Positions 23,406-34,899 of a stretch of 64,000 nucleotides of DNA are shown piece after piece. Position 1 is the stretch's first letter. Every line of letters starts with the position of its first letter. Under the pieces are notes generated by a model. The model saw nothing but the letters and a program-made list of their open reading frames with translations. It made no database searches and was not told where the DNA came from. The DNA comes from Balaenoptera acutorostrata (Eukaryota > Chordata > Mammalia > Artiodactyla > Balaenopteridae), in contig NC_080067.1 in the NCBI RefSeq assembly GCF_949987535.1, positions 46,374,910 through 46,438,909 on the forward strand. The letters run 5' to 3'. Made by a program: the position numbers and the translations under genes.

Positions 23406-24433
23406 TAGGTAATAAAAGTAAAGTTTAAAAAAAATTTTTGCAGCTTATTTTATGTCCTAGTACTACCATCTTTTTTACAACTAGAAAAATCAAAGTAAGA
23501 CCTAGCTTAGTGATGTAGAAGTAGTAGTTGTCTACCCAACAGCCATTTTTCCTCTTTTCCTTTTGATATTTCACACATACTTACACTAAAAAAATTAATC
23601 CTGTATTTTATTTGGCCACCCTAACACTGATATATCCAACAGTCATATTCCTCAGTAACATATACTTATATAAACACAGTCAGACTAGCAAAAAAATGTT
23701 TTTACAGTGATAATTATTTTTTTGTCAAACATGAATTTTATAGGTAATGAATTGCACGCATCAATACAAAACTAGGACTCCTGTCCTCATAATTTTGAAT
23801 AAGTAATAAAAAGCCATACCAGATTATTTTTTAACAAAAACAAACATATACTATGCACAGAGAATTAAGTATCCTGACTTACCATTCAGTAAAATTTGTG
23901 CAAGAGTTTGAAATGGCAAAAAAAGATTACTGAGTGTTCTATCTCACGCATCCCTCTGGATTATCTCCTCCTTTGAGTTTCTTTGAGCTACTTATAACTC
24001 TGTAAATGGCAGATACTGTAACAATGCAAATGACTCTTGTCCATAAATGTGCAATTGAATTCTGTCCAGTGGAGGGACACTGATTGATTTCTCTCCCCAC
24101 CCTCGTGGGAAAAGCCAGTTTTGCATCTATTTGTCAATTCATGCCGGTATTCCTTATCTGTCTAGCTGTCACTTTGAATTCTCCTTTGAACCAGTTATAA
24201 TATCTTACTGGTTCCTTCATTAATTAATGAATTACATACTTAAGTAAAACCTTTGACACATATTCATTTTATATTTGTATGAGAATCATGATTTTTACAT
24301 TTAAACAATAGAGATCCTTTAGCGATACAATTTAAAGGATAAATCAGTTCACTGATATTTGGTCATTTGGGGCTAGGATATATTCTCAATCATTTTAGGA
24401 TGATTTTTGTTTTGTTTTAGCAATTCCAAAGCA

Positions 24434-24436
<3 letters not shown>

Positions 24437-24489
<53 letters not shown>
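24437..24489. repeat. (TA)n microsatellite, about 26 units
   Basis: Uninterrupted TA run. The apparent ORF at 24417-24716 reads through it and is not coding. Confidence 0.95.
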
Positions 24490-24494
<5 letters not shown>

Positions 24495-24920
24495 TCTTGT
24501 TAAAGGGAAATAACTGTAATGACCAACAAGATAAAATTTGAGGCATTGTTTGTCATAGAGAAACTTAGCCAAGTAACTGGAAGAAAGGGTGAGGGAAGAG
24601 CAAGAGCAATAGAATGATAAAGAAAATTTCTTCAGTAAAATAAATAAATAAATAACCCTCAGGCAAGTCTTTGGAGATGGATGGATGCACAGTGCCTCTA
24701 GCACTATGGAACTCATGAACAGATTTAATCGTAAGCAATTCTTACCCAGTAATGAAGACCAATCCTTAAGGAAGGAGGAAAGAAGGAAAGAAATGGGGAA
24801 GAAAAGCCTTCATCATCTTCCCCTAGATACCAACACACCATTTCTATTCTGTTTTACCCCTTCCCGATATTTCCTCTTCAAAAAATATGCCCCTCCTATG
24901 AGTCCCATCCCTTTGATGCT

Positions 24921-25457
24921 GTAGGAGAGGAAGAAGTTTTCCTCCAACTTCTTAGGGTCCCTGGCTGGGTCTCGAAATTAACCTGACAAAGACAGATTAA
25001 GGGGAGAAAAGCATGCACATTTTATTGAATTTTTGCATGTACATGGGAGCCTTCACAAGAAAATGAAGGGCCAGAATAAGTGACCAGAGCAGGAAACTCA
25101 TACCTTTCAGACAGAGAAACAATAAATTTGTGAAGAATTGCCAAGACAAAGGGGTTTGGGCTAGAGGTTGTAAGTGGTGTAGAAGTAACGAGAAGATAAG
25201 GGTGAGTTTAATAAGGTTTGTTGGGACAGATTTCTTGGCTCCAAATTCCCATCTCTGGTAATAAGAATGTCTTCCCTCCTGCTAGTACAGGGAGGGGGTA
25301 CCTTTCACATGGGAGTTCTATGACCTATTTCAGGGAAGTAGGGGAAACAGGGGGAAGTCAGAGTGAACTTCCTACCAATCTTAAAAGTTTTCTCAGCTGA
25401 AGTCATTTAATATGCCAAGGTGCCATATTTTGGGGTAGTGTGTCCTGAACCCCACCA
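24921..25457 (-). mobile_element. ERVL-like solo LTR, minus strand (family C)
   Basis: The reverse complement begins CATTGGTGGGGTTCAGGACA and ends with the AATCTGTCTTTGTCAGGTTA and CAGCCAGGGACCCTAAGAAG segments, matching the plus-strand LTR at 22892. The two lie tail-to-tail with about 1.5 kb between them and clearly diverge, so they are probably independent insertions. Confidence 0.65.
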
Positions 25458-26014
25458 ATGCCTTAATAGTGTGTAGGGACTGTATAGAGAGGTAATATGA
25501 GGAGTATTTCAAGAAGAGCACAGATGGGAATCAGCAATTTGGATGGTGGGTGGTTCTGGGCTGGAGCCTGTAGGAGGTGAGGAGCTGGAAGGAGAGAAAA
25601 ACCGCAGGGGCATGTGATGGGGTAGATGCATGGGTCTCTCTGAGTACTGAGCACACCTCTAGCAGGTTCCCCAGAGGTGGCTCTTTAAGGCTGCATAACA
25701 ATACTTCCTCACCCCCTTTCCGGGCTCCAGCCCTCAGCCGCCCCATTAGGAGCCACCTAAGGGCAGTCCCAGGGTAGAAGTCAAAGGTATGCAAAGGTAC
25801 TGAGCACCAGTTTGGCAGACAGAGTGTTGGGGAGTGGTGGTCGTGGTGGTGGTGTGGGTATAGATCTATGATCTGACGCCAACAGCAGCAGGCTCCTAAC
25901 ACCAAACTTGTGAATTTGGTGAGAACAGGGCCATTCCCCAACTCATAGGCTGTCCTCACAGCTCTCAGACTCCTGAAAGACCCTGGCTACCATACCCCCA
26001 ACTGTAGGCCAGTA

Positions 26015-26724
26015 GGGTAGGGGGTCCCGGGAGGAAAAGAACTAGACATAACTTTCTTGACATAAGAGAAGCCATTTTAGCCCTGAGACATTTTGGGATC
26101 TAAGCCTGGCCACAATGCTTGCTCTTGCAGGAGACTGGGTCTCAGTAGTTAATGAAGGAAAGAAAGTTCAGGAAACAAAAGAATGTAAGAATAAACAGCT
26201 ATTATTAGGCCAGGGAAATAACTTAACCATAATGAAGATAATATATCAGTTGCAAAGATTCCCAGTTCTGTTTTGAAGGTAAAGATTAGCCTGAAGCACA
26301 CTCTTGAGCTGTTTTGCAGGATCCAAACCCCCTCGAACACTCAACCACCAGACTATCTGGAACCAAAGGAATGATGATGTCGACTTTACTGACTTCAGTC
26401 AACTAGAGCCTGGACTCTATCAACCTTTGCCCCAGTGCTACCCTGAATTCTCCTCTGCTGAAGCCCCTTCATGAATATGCATGTACTGCACAAGCCCCCC
26501 CCCTTCATGAATATGCATACACCTCCCAACCCCCTTTATGAATATACACATACCCTTAGCTTAAAACTTCCCCAATTTTGCTGGGAGACACTGCTTTGGG
26601 AAAGATCCCAGTGTTCTCCTTACTTGCTGCAAAGTAATAAATCCTCCCTTCTCCCACTCTTTGCCTTGGTTGTATCTTTTGGCTCAACACGCACAAAGAG
26701 GTAAACCCAGTTTGTTGGGTAACA
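26015..26724 (+). mobile_element. ERV solo LTR, plus strand (family B)
   Basis: Long U3, then three tandem units of about 31-36 bp each carrying ATGAATATGCAT or a variant (26471, 26507, 26538), a poly(A) signal in GTAATAAATCCTCCC near 26634, a pyrimidine-rich U5, and a terminus TTGTTGGGTAACA. No internal genes. The left boundary is estimated. Confidence 0.6.
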
Positions 26725-27709
26725 CAACACCTAATGAGAGTTGTGGGTGCCAGAAATGCCTCTCACTCTAAATGATTTTTTAAAATTTTGTGTTAATTGT
26801 TGGGCGCAGCATTGCCCTTCCACCACTCATGGCTGCTATTTCTTTTCCAGACAAAAATAACTGTAGTAACTTTTTCTTATTAATACTTTATTATATACTG
26901 TAACATATCTATATCTATAATCGCTAATTTTCCAAATAACTGCAGGACGGCTATTATTAAAAGCTGGGCTTCAACAGGATAGCAGCTAATTAGGAGCTTA
27001 GCCAACATGTGAGGGTGGCCGGGTCCCACGGAGCATAAGGAACCACAGTAGTGTGTGCTGCAAAGCCCTGGGTCTCCCAGTGTCCCCTGCCCCCGCGTAC
27101 CCTCTGAATGTGTCCTGTTCCAGCCTCCAGCAGAGGCTGCTACAGGAAGAGGTACTGCCTTCACCCTCACATCTAAACATCCTTCCTGAGTCCTGGCCTG
27201 GGAGAAGGCAAAGTCCCAGATTTGTGCCAGGGAAGTATTAAGCCACAGCCCTGATGAATGTAGCCATAGCTGATCTGGTTTTAACCTGAGTCAGTCAGTC
27301 TCACATAGCCCAATCAAGGGGATCCTGAATACCAGAAGCCTTCTATGGCAGCTCAAAAGTAGACTTATCTCTACTGACTGTCCTGAAAATCAGGGTCAGA
27401 TCTGATTATAAGGGTGGCAGAGCTCCAAGAAGACTAGATGCACAGCTTCATCAGTCTCCTATGTCAAAGTCAGGGCCCTGATAAGAAAGAAAGGGACCCT
27501 GACACCTGCGATAGGGTGGATGAGTCTGAGACCCTTAAACCTCAGATTTCCCTGAGCCTTACCACCTGTCAGAAACAGCTCTGTCCCTCTCTTACCTGGA
27601 GGTGGGCGATGACCCTATGTGAAGCCCATACCTTATAAGATGATGTTGGTTCTCCTCAAGACCTTCCCCTACAACCCCTTATTACCTCCAAGCTTATAAA
27701 CAGAGTCAG

Positions 27710-27885
27710 GGACTTCCCTGGTGGCACAGTGGTTAAAAATCCGCTTGCCAATGCAGGGGACACGGGTTCGAACCCTGGTCCGGGAAGATCCCACATGCTG
27801 TAGAGCAACTAAGCCCGTGCGCCACAACTACTGAAGCCCGCGCGCAGCAATGAAGACCCAACGCAGCCTAAAAATAAATAAATAA
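27710..27885 (+). mobile_element. Short CHR SINE lacking the central body
   Basis: Plus-strand copy of about 176 bp with intact tRNA-Glu-like head (GGTGGCACAGTGG; GGTTCGAACCC), then only the terminal CGCAGCAATGAAGACCCAAC body and an (AAAT)n tail. Perfect 14-bp TSD ataaacagagtcag at 27696-27709 and 27886-27899. It either belongs to an internally deleted subfamily or is an individual deletion. Confidence 0.93.
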
Positions 27886-27999
27886 ATAAACAGAGTCAGT
27901 GCTAAGCCCAACCTTAGAAGTGAAAGAGGAGCCCTATTCTAGGAACACATAAATTACCTACCAAAGGAGTTGCAGAACTTTGCTAATACAATCAGAAAA

Positions 28000-28850
28000 G
28001 AATGAGGGAAAAGATATGTGAGTGGATCTGGTGGGTGTTATTACCATGGGAATAGGGAGAAAAGGAATTCATTGACATGGAGATACTGATGACTCAGGAC
28101 TTAATATCTGACAGAGACACTGGAATTGGTTTAAGTGTTTTTTCTGATGGCTCATTGAACCGTAGACATAATGAAAGCTTACAGTAAATGAAGTGGAGTT
28201 TCCAGAACTTCGTTGACATAGGAAATGTTAGAATAGATTTATCATGGAAGGCCTAAGGACTCTTAACCTGTGTTATCCAGGAGGGCCAGACATTCCCTTT
28301 ACTAAGATAATAAGAAATGCATTGGTGAGAAGCCACTGACATTTACTCGAAAAGTTTGGTAATCACAGTTTTCTGCAAGTTGTGTAGTCACTGTCATGAA
28401 ATGGAACTCGATATCAGTGGAGATGTCGGCATTCTATTAATAGAATGGTAGACGCTAGAAGATAGCACTTAAGTATCAGAGGCAAAATGGTGTAGCTACT
28501 GCAGCAAGGCCAGAGTGCTGCAGGGGGCCTTAGCCTACAATATCTACGGCAATGGCTGAAAGATGACGGTGTTCCTACGTGTGAGATGGATGAGTGTCCA
28601 AGTGAGGTGTTGCTTAATTTTGTGACATTAGCTTTATCATTTTTGTTAAAATGATACATATTAATTCTAAAAAAATACCATTTGAGAGACCGTTCATCCA
28701 GATCTCTCTGCTTTTGTTTTTAATTCTTCATGCATAGGATCTGGCTGTATGTGCTGTTCTGTAACCAACTTTTTTGGATCAATATTCTGTAGGCATCTTT
28801 CCTTATCAATGAACATAAACATGCATGAGAATTTTGATGATGTAAAGGCA
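28000..28850. other. Intergenic, no gene recognised
   Basis: No repeat or gene could be assigned with confidence. The ORFs here have no recognisable domain. Confidence 0.35.
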
Positions 28851-28857
28851 GCATGAC

Positions 28858-29095
28858 ATGGTTTTAAGCACCTAGACATTGGACCAGACTGCCTGAGTTC
28901 AAGTGCTAGTTCCACAAATTTCTAGCTTTGTGAGAGTAAACTGAACTCTCTATACCTCGGTTTCCTCATCTCTAAAGCGGTATAATAACACTATCTACTT
29001 CTTAAGATTATTGTGAAGATTAAATGAGTTAATATATACTTAGATCAATGCTTGACAAGAGTTACCTATTATTAGCTATTGCTTTACAGTCTCCT
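28858..29095 (+). repeat. MIR-type ancient SINE
   Basis: Plus-strand MIR order: GACTGCCTGAGTTCAAGTGC, CTCGGTTTCCTCATCTCTAA, GATTAAATGAGTTAATATA, then a TTGACAAGAGTTACCTATTA-like end. Diverged but continuous. Confidence 0.8.
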
Positions 29096-29099
29096 AATA

Positions 29100-30340
29100 A
29101 TAGACATTTACACTGTTGTTTTTTTTTAGCTTGTGTAATACTGCAGTAAACATCTTTTCCCCTATATTTTCTTATATCTGTGTGATTATTTTCTTAAGAA
29201 AGTTCTTAGAAATTGAATTTCTAGAGCAATTGTCATGACCCCTTTCCCGAATGATACTTTTTATATTTTCCAGAATTTACCTAAAGTTTCTAGCGTGAGA
29301 CTTGTGTCCTCCCTGGACTATACTTATAAATACAGATGTCTCCTATTATCTCTTTTTAATTTTTAAATAGGAATTTAAACTTGGGGGAGAGGAAATTAGG
29401 AAACATGGGCTCAGATTACCATTTGGTGCTTTGTGACTTAAATTGCTTCTAATTCCATCATCTGTATGTTTTAGCATGAATACAGCAGCATTGGATCTCG
29501 ACAAAGGGTCTCATTTTCAGAACAAGTGAGTTAGATCAGCGACCTTGTACGAGTGGCCAGGATCCTTTGGAAAGAGGTTTTTGCAACATGACCCAATAGT
29601 TTAATGGATGATATCTGAGTCTTAAGAAATATATTTCATTGATCATCCCACCTTGGCACCCAGATGTGGCATTTAGATGCTTCCATTTTTCCCATTCATA
29701 GCTTAACCGATCCTCCTGGCAATAGTTGCTGGCCGGCTACCAATCCCATGGCTCCTTGTCTCTGAGTCTCTGAACTGTTGATTTCCCTCTAGAGCAAAGG
29801 ATCTTAATCCTTCCACTCTATTCCATCTCTGTTTTCTGCCCCTCTAAGGAAATCTCTACCTTTACTTTCTGCCCTTTTAAAAGTTAACTTATTCTTTTCT
29901 TGAATCTTTTTTCCTAACCTAAGCTCTGAGTGCCTTTCTCTAAACCACGTTTCTATGTAATAGCCCTGTTTTAGGGAGAAGCTCATCATTCCTTTTCTTT
30001 GCATGTGTTCTAGCAGATAGGAGTATGGGGAGGTGATGAAGTCAAGCATTCAGATTTGTTCAAACTGGTCTCAATTCATGTTTTCATGAACTCATTCTTC
30101 ATTTATACGTCCATTCATGTTTTCACGTGGGTATCATTCATTTGCTTAGTCATTATGCACTTATTCCTGCATGAAATATTAATATATTCTACATGTCTGT
30201 AATCAGTTCTCACACACTCATCCCAGCACTCATTCATTCATTCATTCATGCCTTTATTCATTCAATTTTGAAGTCAGTCATTCATTTACCTAGAATTTAT
30301 ATACTCAAAAATTTATTTATTAATTTCTTTTATATCAGCC
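29100..30340. other. Intergenic, ATTC simple repeat, no gene recognised
   Basis: A short (ATTC)n repeat occurs at about 30229-30270. Nothing else could be supported. Confidence 0.4.
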
Positions 30341-30344
30341 AGGG

Positions 30345-30800
30345 AAGCAGGAAACCAATGGCACATTCAAATCAGGATGATTTAAAGGGATTATTTACCA
30401 AGGCATGGGCAGAGTGTAGGAAAACCACAAGGATTAGTGCAGCCCTCTGGAGCTAACAACAGCTGGGCCCAGTTACCACCTCTGGGTCTGGAAGGCCAAG
30501 TGGGGGAGAGAAACTGAGACTTTTCATTGTGGGATCCCCTCCTGGATGGGAGAGAATCTGGGCATAAATACCATGATCTAATTCTTCTTCCTTTGGCAGA
30601 TCTCTTGCCAATGTCTCCTTTCTACCAATATTCTCTGAACGGAACTCTAAGTGAGTATGTGAGAGAGGGGATGGAGGCAGTCCGCACTGGTCAGCCTTCT
30701 GGGGACAGAGCAGGATGGAGGTGGGTGGAGGACGTATCTGGAGAAGCAAAGGAAAGGTATTCCACATACTCTCTGAGGTTCTGAAGCTGGTCAGCATTGC
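30345..30800. repeat. Possible ancient LTR-like repeat
   Basis: The segment beginning ATCAGCCAGGGAAGCAGGAAACC and continuing through AGCTAACAACAGCTGGG and CCTTTGGCAGATCTCTTGCC resembles an old LTR-like repeat. Class is uncertain. The ORFs crossing it on both strands are not regarded as coding. Confidence 0.3.
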
Positions 30801-30825
30801 ATCTTCCCTCTTCTTTTTTTTAAAA

Positions 30826-30992
30826 AAAAAATTTTTTTTTATTTGTTTATTTAAATTTAAAAAATTCTTTTCCCATTTAGGTTATTACAGAATATTGAGC
30901 AGAGTTCCCTGTGCTATACAGTAGGTCCTTGTTGGTTATCTATTTTAAATATAGCAGTGTGTACATGTCAATCCCAAACTCCCAATCTCTCT
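30826..30992 (-). mobile_element. L1 3' UTR fragment, minus strand
   Basis: The T-rich complement of an A-tail is followed by GAGCAGAGTTCCCTGTGCTA and CCTTGTTGGTTATCTATTTT, the reverse of the L1 3' UTR seen elsewhere here. 5'-truncated at about 150 bp. Confidence 0.8.
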
Positions 30993-30999
30993 TCTCCTT

Positions 31000-32900
31000 T
31001 CTTATTACTGGGAAAGAACCAGTAGGAACGGGCAAAAAATTCCTGCGTAGGAAATTACTCTCATAACAGAAAGCTACATAAAATAGAGTCAGCCTGGCTA
31101 TGCATGCTGGCTATCTTGGATTATGCTTCTTTGGGAAAGTCTTTTGGGTTCCTCCACTTCCCCCACCCAAGAAGGGTGCTCTTTCCTGGGACAATATTTT
31201 AACAGTAAATTGTCCCTGGATGACTGCATTCTGCATTCTACATACCTTGATTATCTTATCAGCCAGGGCCTGGCAAAGAGTAAATGTCAAACGCAAGGGT
31301 GAACCAGCGCATGAGTGCTTGGAAGCATTGAGGGAGGTAACGATATCTTGAATTTCTTTCTCTGTCCCACAAGGTGGCAGCAATTACCATGGTCCCATTT
31401 TCTTACGCGTGGGACTCAGGCACACAACTTCATCGACTGACCTGTGAATAGAATAAATCTATTTTTAAAACCACTATATCAAGGAGAGAATAATACACTG
31501 ATGGTAAGGAAGAGAAAAAGTACAATTACATATCTACTTTCACTAATATTATTAGATATGGCACTGTAAATTTTGCTTTAAAAAGCATTTGGAAAACATG
31601 TGTTTACTAAATTTCTGAAATAAATAAAATTTGCCCTCTATGCAAATGTTAGATTAAACAAATGAATTATCCCTGCCCCATATGGTGCCTAGCTATGTAA
31701 TTTGTTCACCCAAAGTCACTCCGCTGGGCTTTTCCAGTACACCTGGCCCTGTGTCTTGCCCTCAAAAGTTAGAAAGTCACACAGGTTCTAGGTTCTCAGT
31801 GGCTTGCTTCTTTCCCATCTTCTCTCCAGCCACCTCTATCTGTGCAGAAACTATACATTGTGCTTCTTATACTGGCCTGTGGATGCTGGAATTCATCACT
31901 GTTTCTGGTCATATTAACTGTTGAAGAAGGGCACCATTTTTAGAAAATTGTTACTAAGTGTTCTTTAATATTGTTACTAAGTGTTCAAGCTCAGGGATGA
32001 AGGTGTCTCAGTGAGGTTAAGGGTAACTTACCTAGTTTTTTCAAAAGTACTTACATTTCCTGAGTGTCTTAGAAACCAAGAGCACTGTCCCTGCATTTTT
32101 TCTTCTCTTTTTTTTTTTTTAACTTACAGAAACCTTCCTTGGATTTCACGACTTTTGCACTGTGGCAAAGATTGCCAAGACTTGTCTAAAATTTACCAAC
32201 AGTTCTGGATTTAGCATAAATTTTGCCCTGTAGCTTTAAATAAACTATGTCCAAGAGATTAAGAAAAAGAACGCTAAATAAAAGCAGATTTTTTATAATC
32301 AAGGGGTCCCTACAGAAGACTAATAAGAAGCCATAGGGCTGGGTGGCTGGACCATGAGTGAATTCCTGAGGTGGGGAAGCGGGAGCTCAGAGTAGGAGGA
32401 AGGAGTAATGTTTACAGATTTCAGCTTCTCAACAGAGAAGACTTAAGAACTTAAAAAATTCTCAGTTAAGGTGTCTGCCTTAATAAAAGACAAGAATAAG
32501 ATGAGCAGGTAGGAGGAAATAAAGAAAAGAATGAGGCACATACACAATTGCATTGTTGTACACCAGTCCCTGGCATTGGAGAGAGTGCTTAAGAGGTTGC
32601 TTCTCCTGAATCTTCCAGGCTTTTCTAAGTTGCTAAGGGAGAGCTCACACTCATTCAACACCTGCTGTGTCCCAAGAACCATATTAATCTTTTCCATATT
32701 ACACCATTTAGGCTTTATAATAGTTCTACGTGAAAGTACAATTCTCAAAAAGTTAAAAACATGATTTTCACACAAAAATATAATGAATGTATGTCAAAAA
32801 TATATTCAACTAATTAATAAATGAAGGAACTAGTAAGATGGCAAAGTTGGTTTCCAAGAGCATTTGAGGAAGAGGGGATTATGTAGCATACCAGGAAAGG
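31000..32900. other. Intergenic, no gene recognised
   Basis: Only a weak MIR-like piece near 32640-32760 (minus) was noted. The ORFs here lack domain similarity. Confidence 0.35.
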
Positions 32901-32916
32901 AATTTTTAAAAGATTG

Positions 32917-33268
32917 GTTTTTTTTGTTTGTTTTTTTTTTTTTTTTTATAGTTACTTTATTTATTTATTTATTTATTTATTTTGACTGTGTTGGGTCTTC
33001 GGTTTGTGCGAGGGCTTTCTCTAGTTGCGGCAAGTGGGGGCCACTCTTCATCGCGGTGCGGGGACCGCTCTTCATCGCGGTGCGCGGGCCTTTCACTATC
33101 GCGGCCCCTCCCGTTGCGGGGCACAGGCTCCAGACGCGCAGGCTCAGCAGTTGTGGCTCACGGGCCAAGTCGCTCCGCGGCATGTGGGATCTTCCCAGAC
33201 CAGGGCTCGAACCCGTGTCCCCTGCATTAGCAGGCAGATTCTCAACCACTGCGCCACCAAGGAAGCCC
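32917..33268 (-). mobile_element. CHR-2-type SINE, second copy with 24-bp duplication
   Basis: Minus-strand full copy with TSD taaaagattg at 32907-32916 and 33269-33278. It carries the same 24-bp tandem duplication (33041-33064 and 33065-33088) as the copy at 11616, plus shared variants such as TCTTCGGTT and CCCCTCCCGTTGCGGGGCAC. Confidence 0.95.
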
Positions 33269-33727
33269 TAAAAGATTGTTAATGTCTACAGACAATAAAA
33301 TGGTAACCTTTGCTATTATTATTTTTTTACTGGACAGCAATCTACAAATTAATATGTAACTTCATAATTTGGGGCCTCTAATCAAATAGCAAATTGGAAA
33401 GTCAAACAAAGATACATTCTAGGGAATCAGTTATTGGGCAGCCTGATTAAATAATGACCAAGTATGACATTGAAAGGACATGAAGTCTTCCTCTTTATTT
33501 CTTATAATTTCTTGTTTAGCCTCCAGCCTTTACCTCTCTGGACCGAAAACTCCATGGAGTCAGGAGCTGGTGTGTCTTGTCTTTTTCACCATTGTAAAAA
33601 TCATGCAAGCACATAATGTGCAATGACAGGCTTTAAGTATGCAGTGAGTAAATGTTTGGCTGAATTGAACTGAGTTTTAGAAAGGTTAGTAACTTGCATA
33701 AAACCAAATAGTAGGTGAGTGGCAGAT

Positions 33728-34197
33728 TACCTGAGACTATAGTAACAAATCGTTACTATAGTAACAAATGATCACAAGCTGGGTACCTTAAAACAACAGA
33801 AACTTATTCTTTCCCAGTTCTGGAGGCTAGAAGACTGAAATCAAGGGGTTGGCAGGGCCATGATTCCTCTGAAGGCTCTAGGAAACAATCCTTCCTTGCC
33901 TCTTCCTAGTTTCTGGTGGTTGCCAACATCTATGGTGTTTCTTGGCTTTTAGCTGCAATTTCTGCCTGTCTTTACTTGGCTGTCTTCTCTCTATGTGTGT
34001 CTGTATCTCTGTGTCTCTTCTTATAAGGACACCAGAGATTGGATCAGGGCCCACCATAATCCAGTAGGATCTCATTTTAATTTATATCTTAATTGAATCT
34101 ACAAAGACTATTCCCAAATAAGATCGCATTCACAGTTCCATGGGTTAGGACTTGAACATATCTTTATGGGGGACACAATCCAACCCATTACAGAAGG
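33728..34197 (-). mobile_element. MaLR/MLT1-like solo LTR, minus strand
   Basis: The plus strand reads TTAAAACAACAGAAACTTATTC, CCAGTTCTGGAGGCTAGAAG, TTCTTATAAGGACACCAGAG, then TGGGGGACACAATCCAACCC, the reverse of an MLT1-type LTR. A 19-bp tandem duplication (actatagtaacaaat core) sits at its left edge. No internal viral sequence. Confidence 0.75.
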
Positions 34198-34712
34198 CCT
34201 TGGAGTCAGGAGGTCTTAGGTTTGAAGTCCTTTAGACCACTAAGTCAGACGGACATCTCTCAGAATTTTCTGTAGGCTTTCTGCTTTTCCAGTTGCTGGG
34301 GGAAAATCCTGTTCTTAACCAGGTGGCCTTTCAGGAGCCCCAGGCATTTATCATGACTATTTTGCATCAAGTCACCTTGATCTTTTATCTCTAGTCCTAA
34401 TAATAAATCCCTTTCATGTTCTCTGAAATAAAGTCCTTGTCTTTAATTCATATTCTCATAAGTGGGTCCTTATCTTGACCCAGCCATGTCTGAGGTTTTG
34501 GTAACTGCCCAAGAGACCAGTTCTTCAGGGACCTAGTCCATGCCCTGCTTTTGCCTGGTACTGCACCAGCTGAGTTACTATAGAACAGGGAGGGAGCAGA
34601 CGCTCCACTCTGATTGGCAAAGAGAAAAGAGGCTGGAGGTGGCCTGTTCCTTTTTGTGATTGGTCTGGTATTCTAGAGGGGTGATCAACAGGTATCTAAT
34701 CTGAGGGGTGTT

Positions 34713-34839
34713 GGGACTTCCCTGTCTGTCCAGTGGTTGAGACTCTGCACTTCCACTGCAGGGAGTGTGGGTTCGATGCCTGGTCGGGGAGCTAAGATCC
34801 CACTTGCTGCGGGGCACGGCCAAAAAGAAAAAAAAAAAA
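34713..34839 (+). mobile_element. Short CHR-1-like tRNA-Glu SINE
   Basis: gggacttccctgtctgtcc start, B-box-like GGTTCGATGCC, and a GCACGGCCAAAAAG A-rich end. A short CTAATCTGAG/TTAATCTGAG match flanks it but does not abut the 5' end, so the TSD is uncertain. Confidence 0.85.
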
Positions 34840-34899
34840 TTAATCTGAGTGAATGTCAATGGCATCCCATCGAGGTGCCTGTGTGAGAGAGGCCTTATG

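Noticed and set aside
20777..26724. A possible full provirus between the LTRs at 20.8, 22.9, 24.9 and 26.0 kb
   Set aside because: The LTRs belong to three unrelated families, the pair from one family is inverted, and no gag-, pol- or env-like reading frame lies between them.
30229..30270. Regularly spaced ATTC repeats as a CRISPR-like array
   Set aside because: It is a simple tetranucleotide microsatellite with no spacers, in a mammalian genome.
30453..30797. Overlapping ORFs on both strands
   Set aside because: They sit in a probable old LTR-like repeat and show no protein family resemblance.
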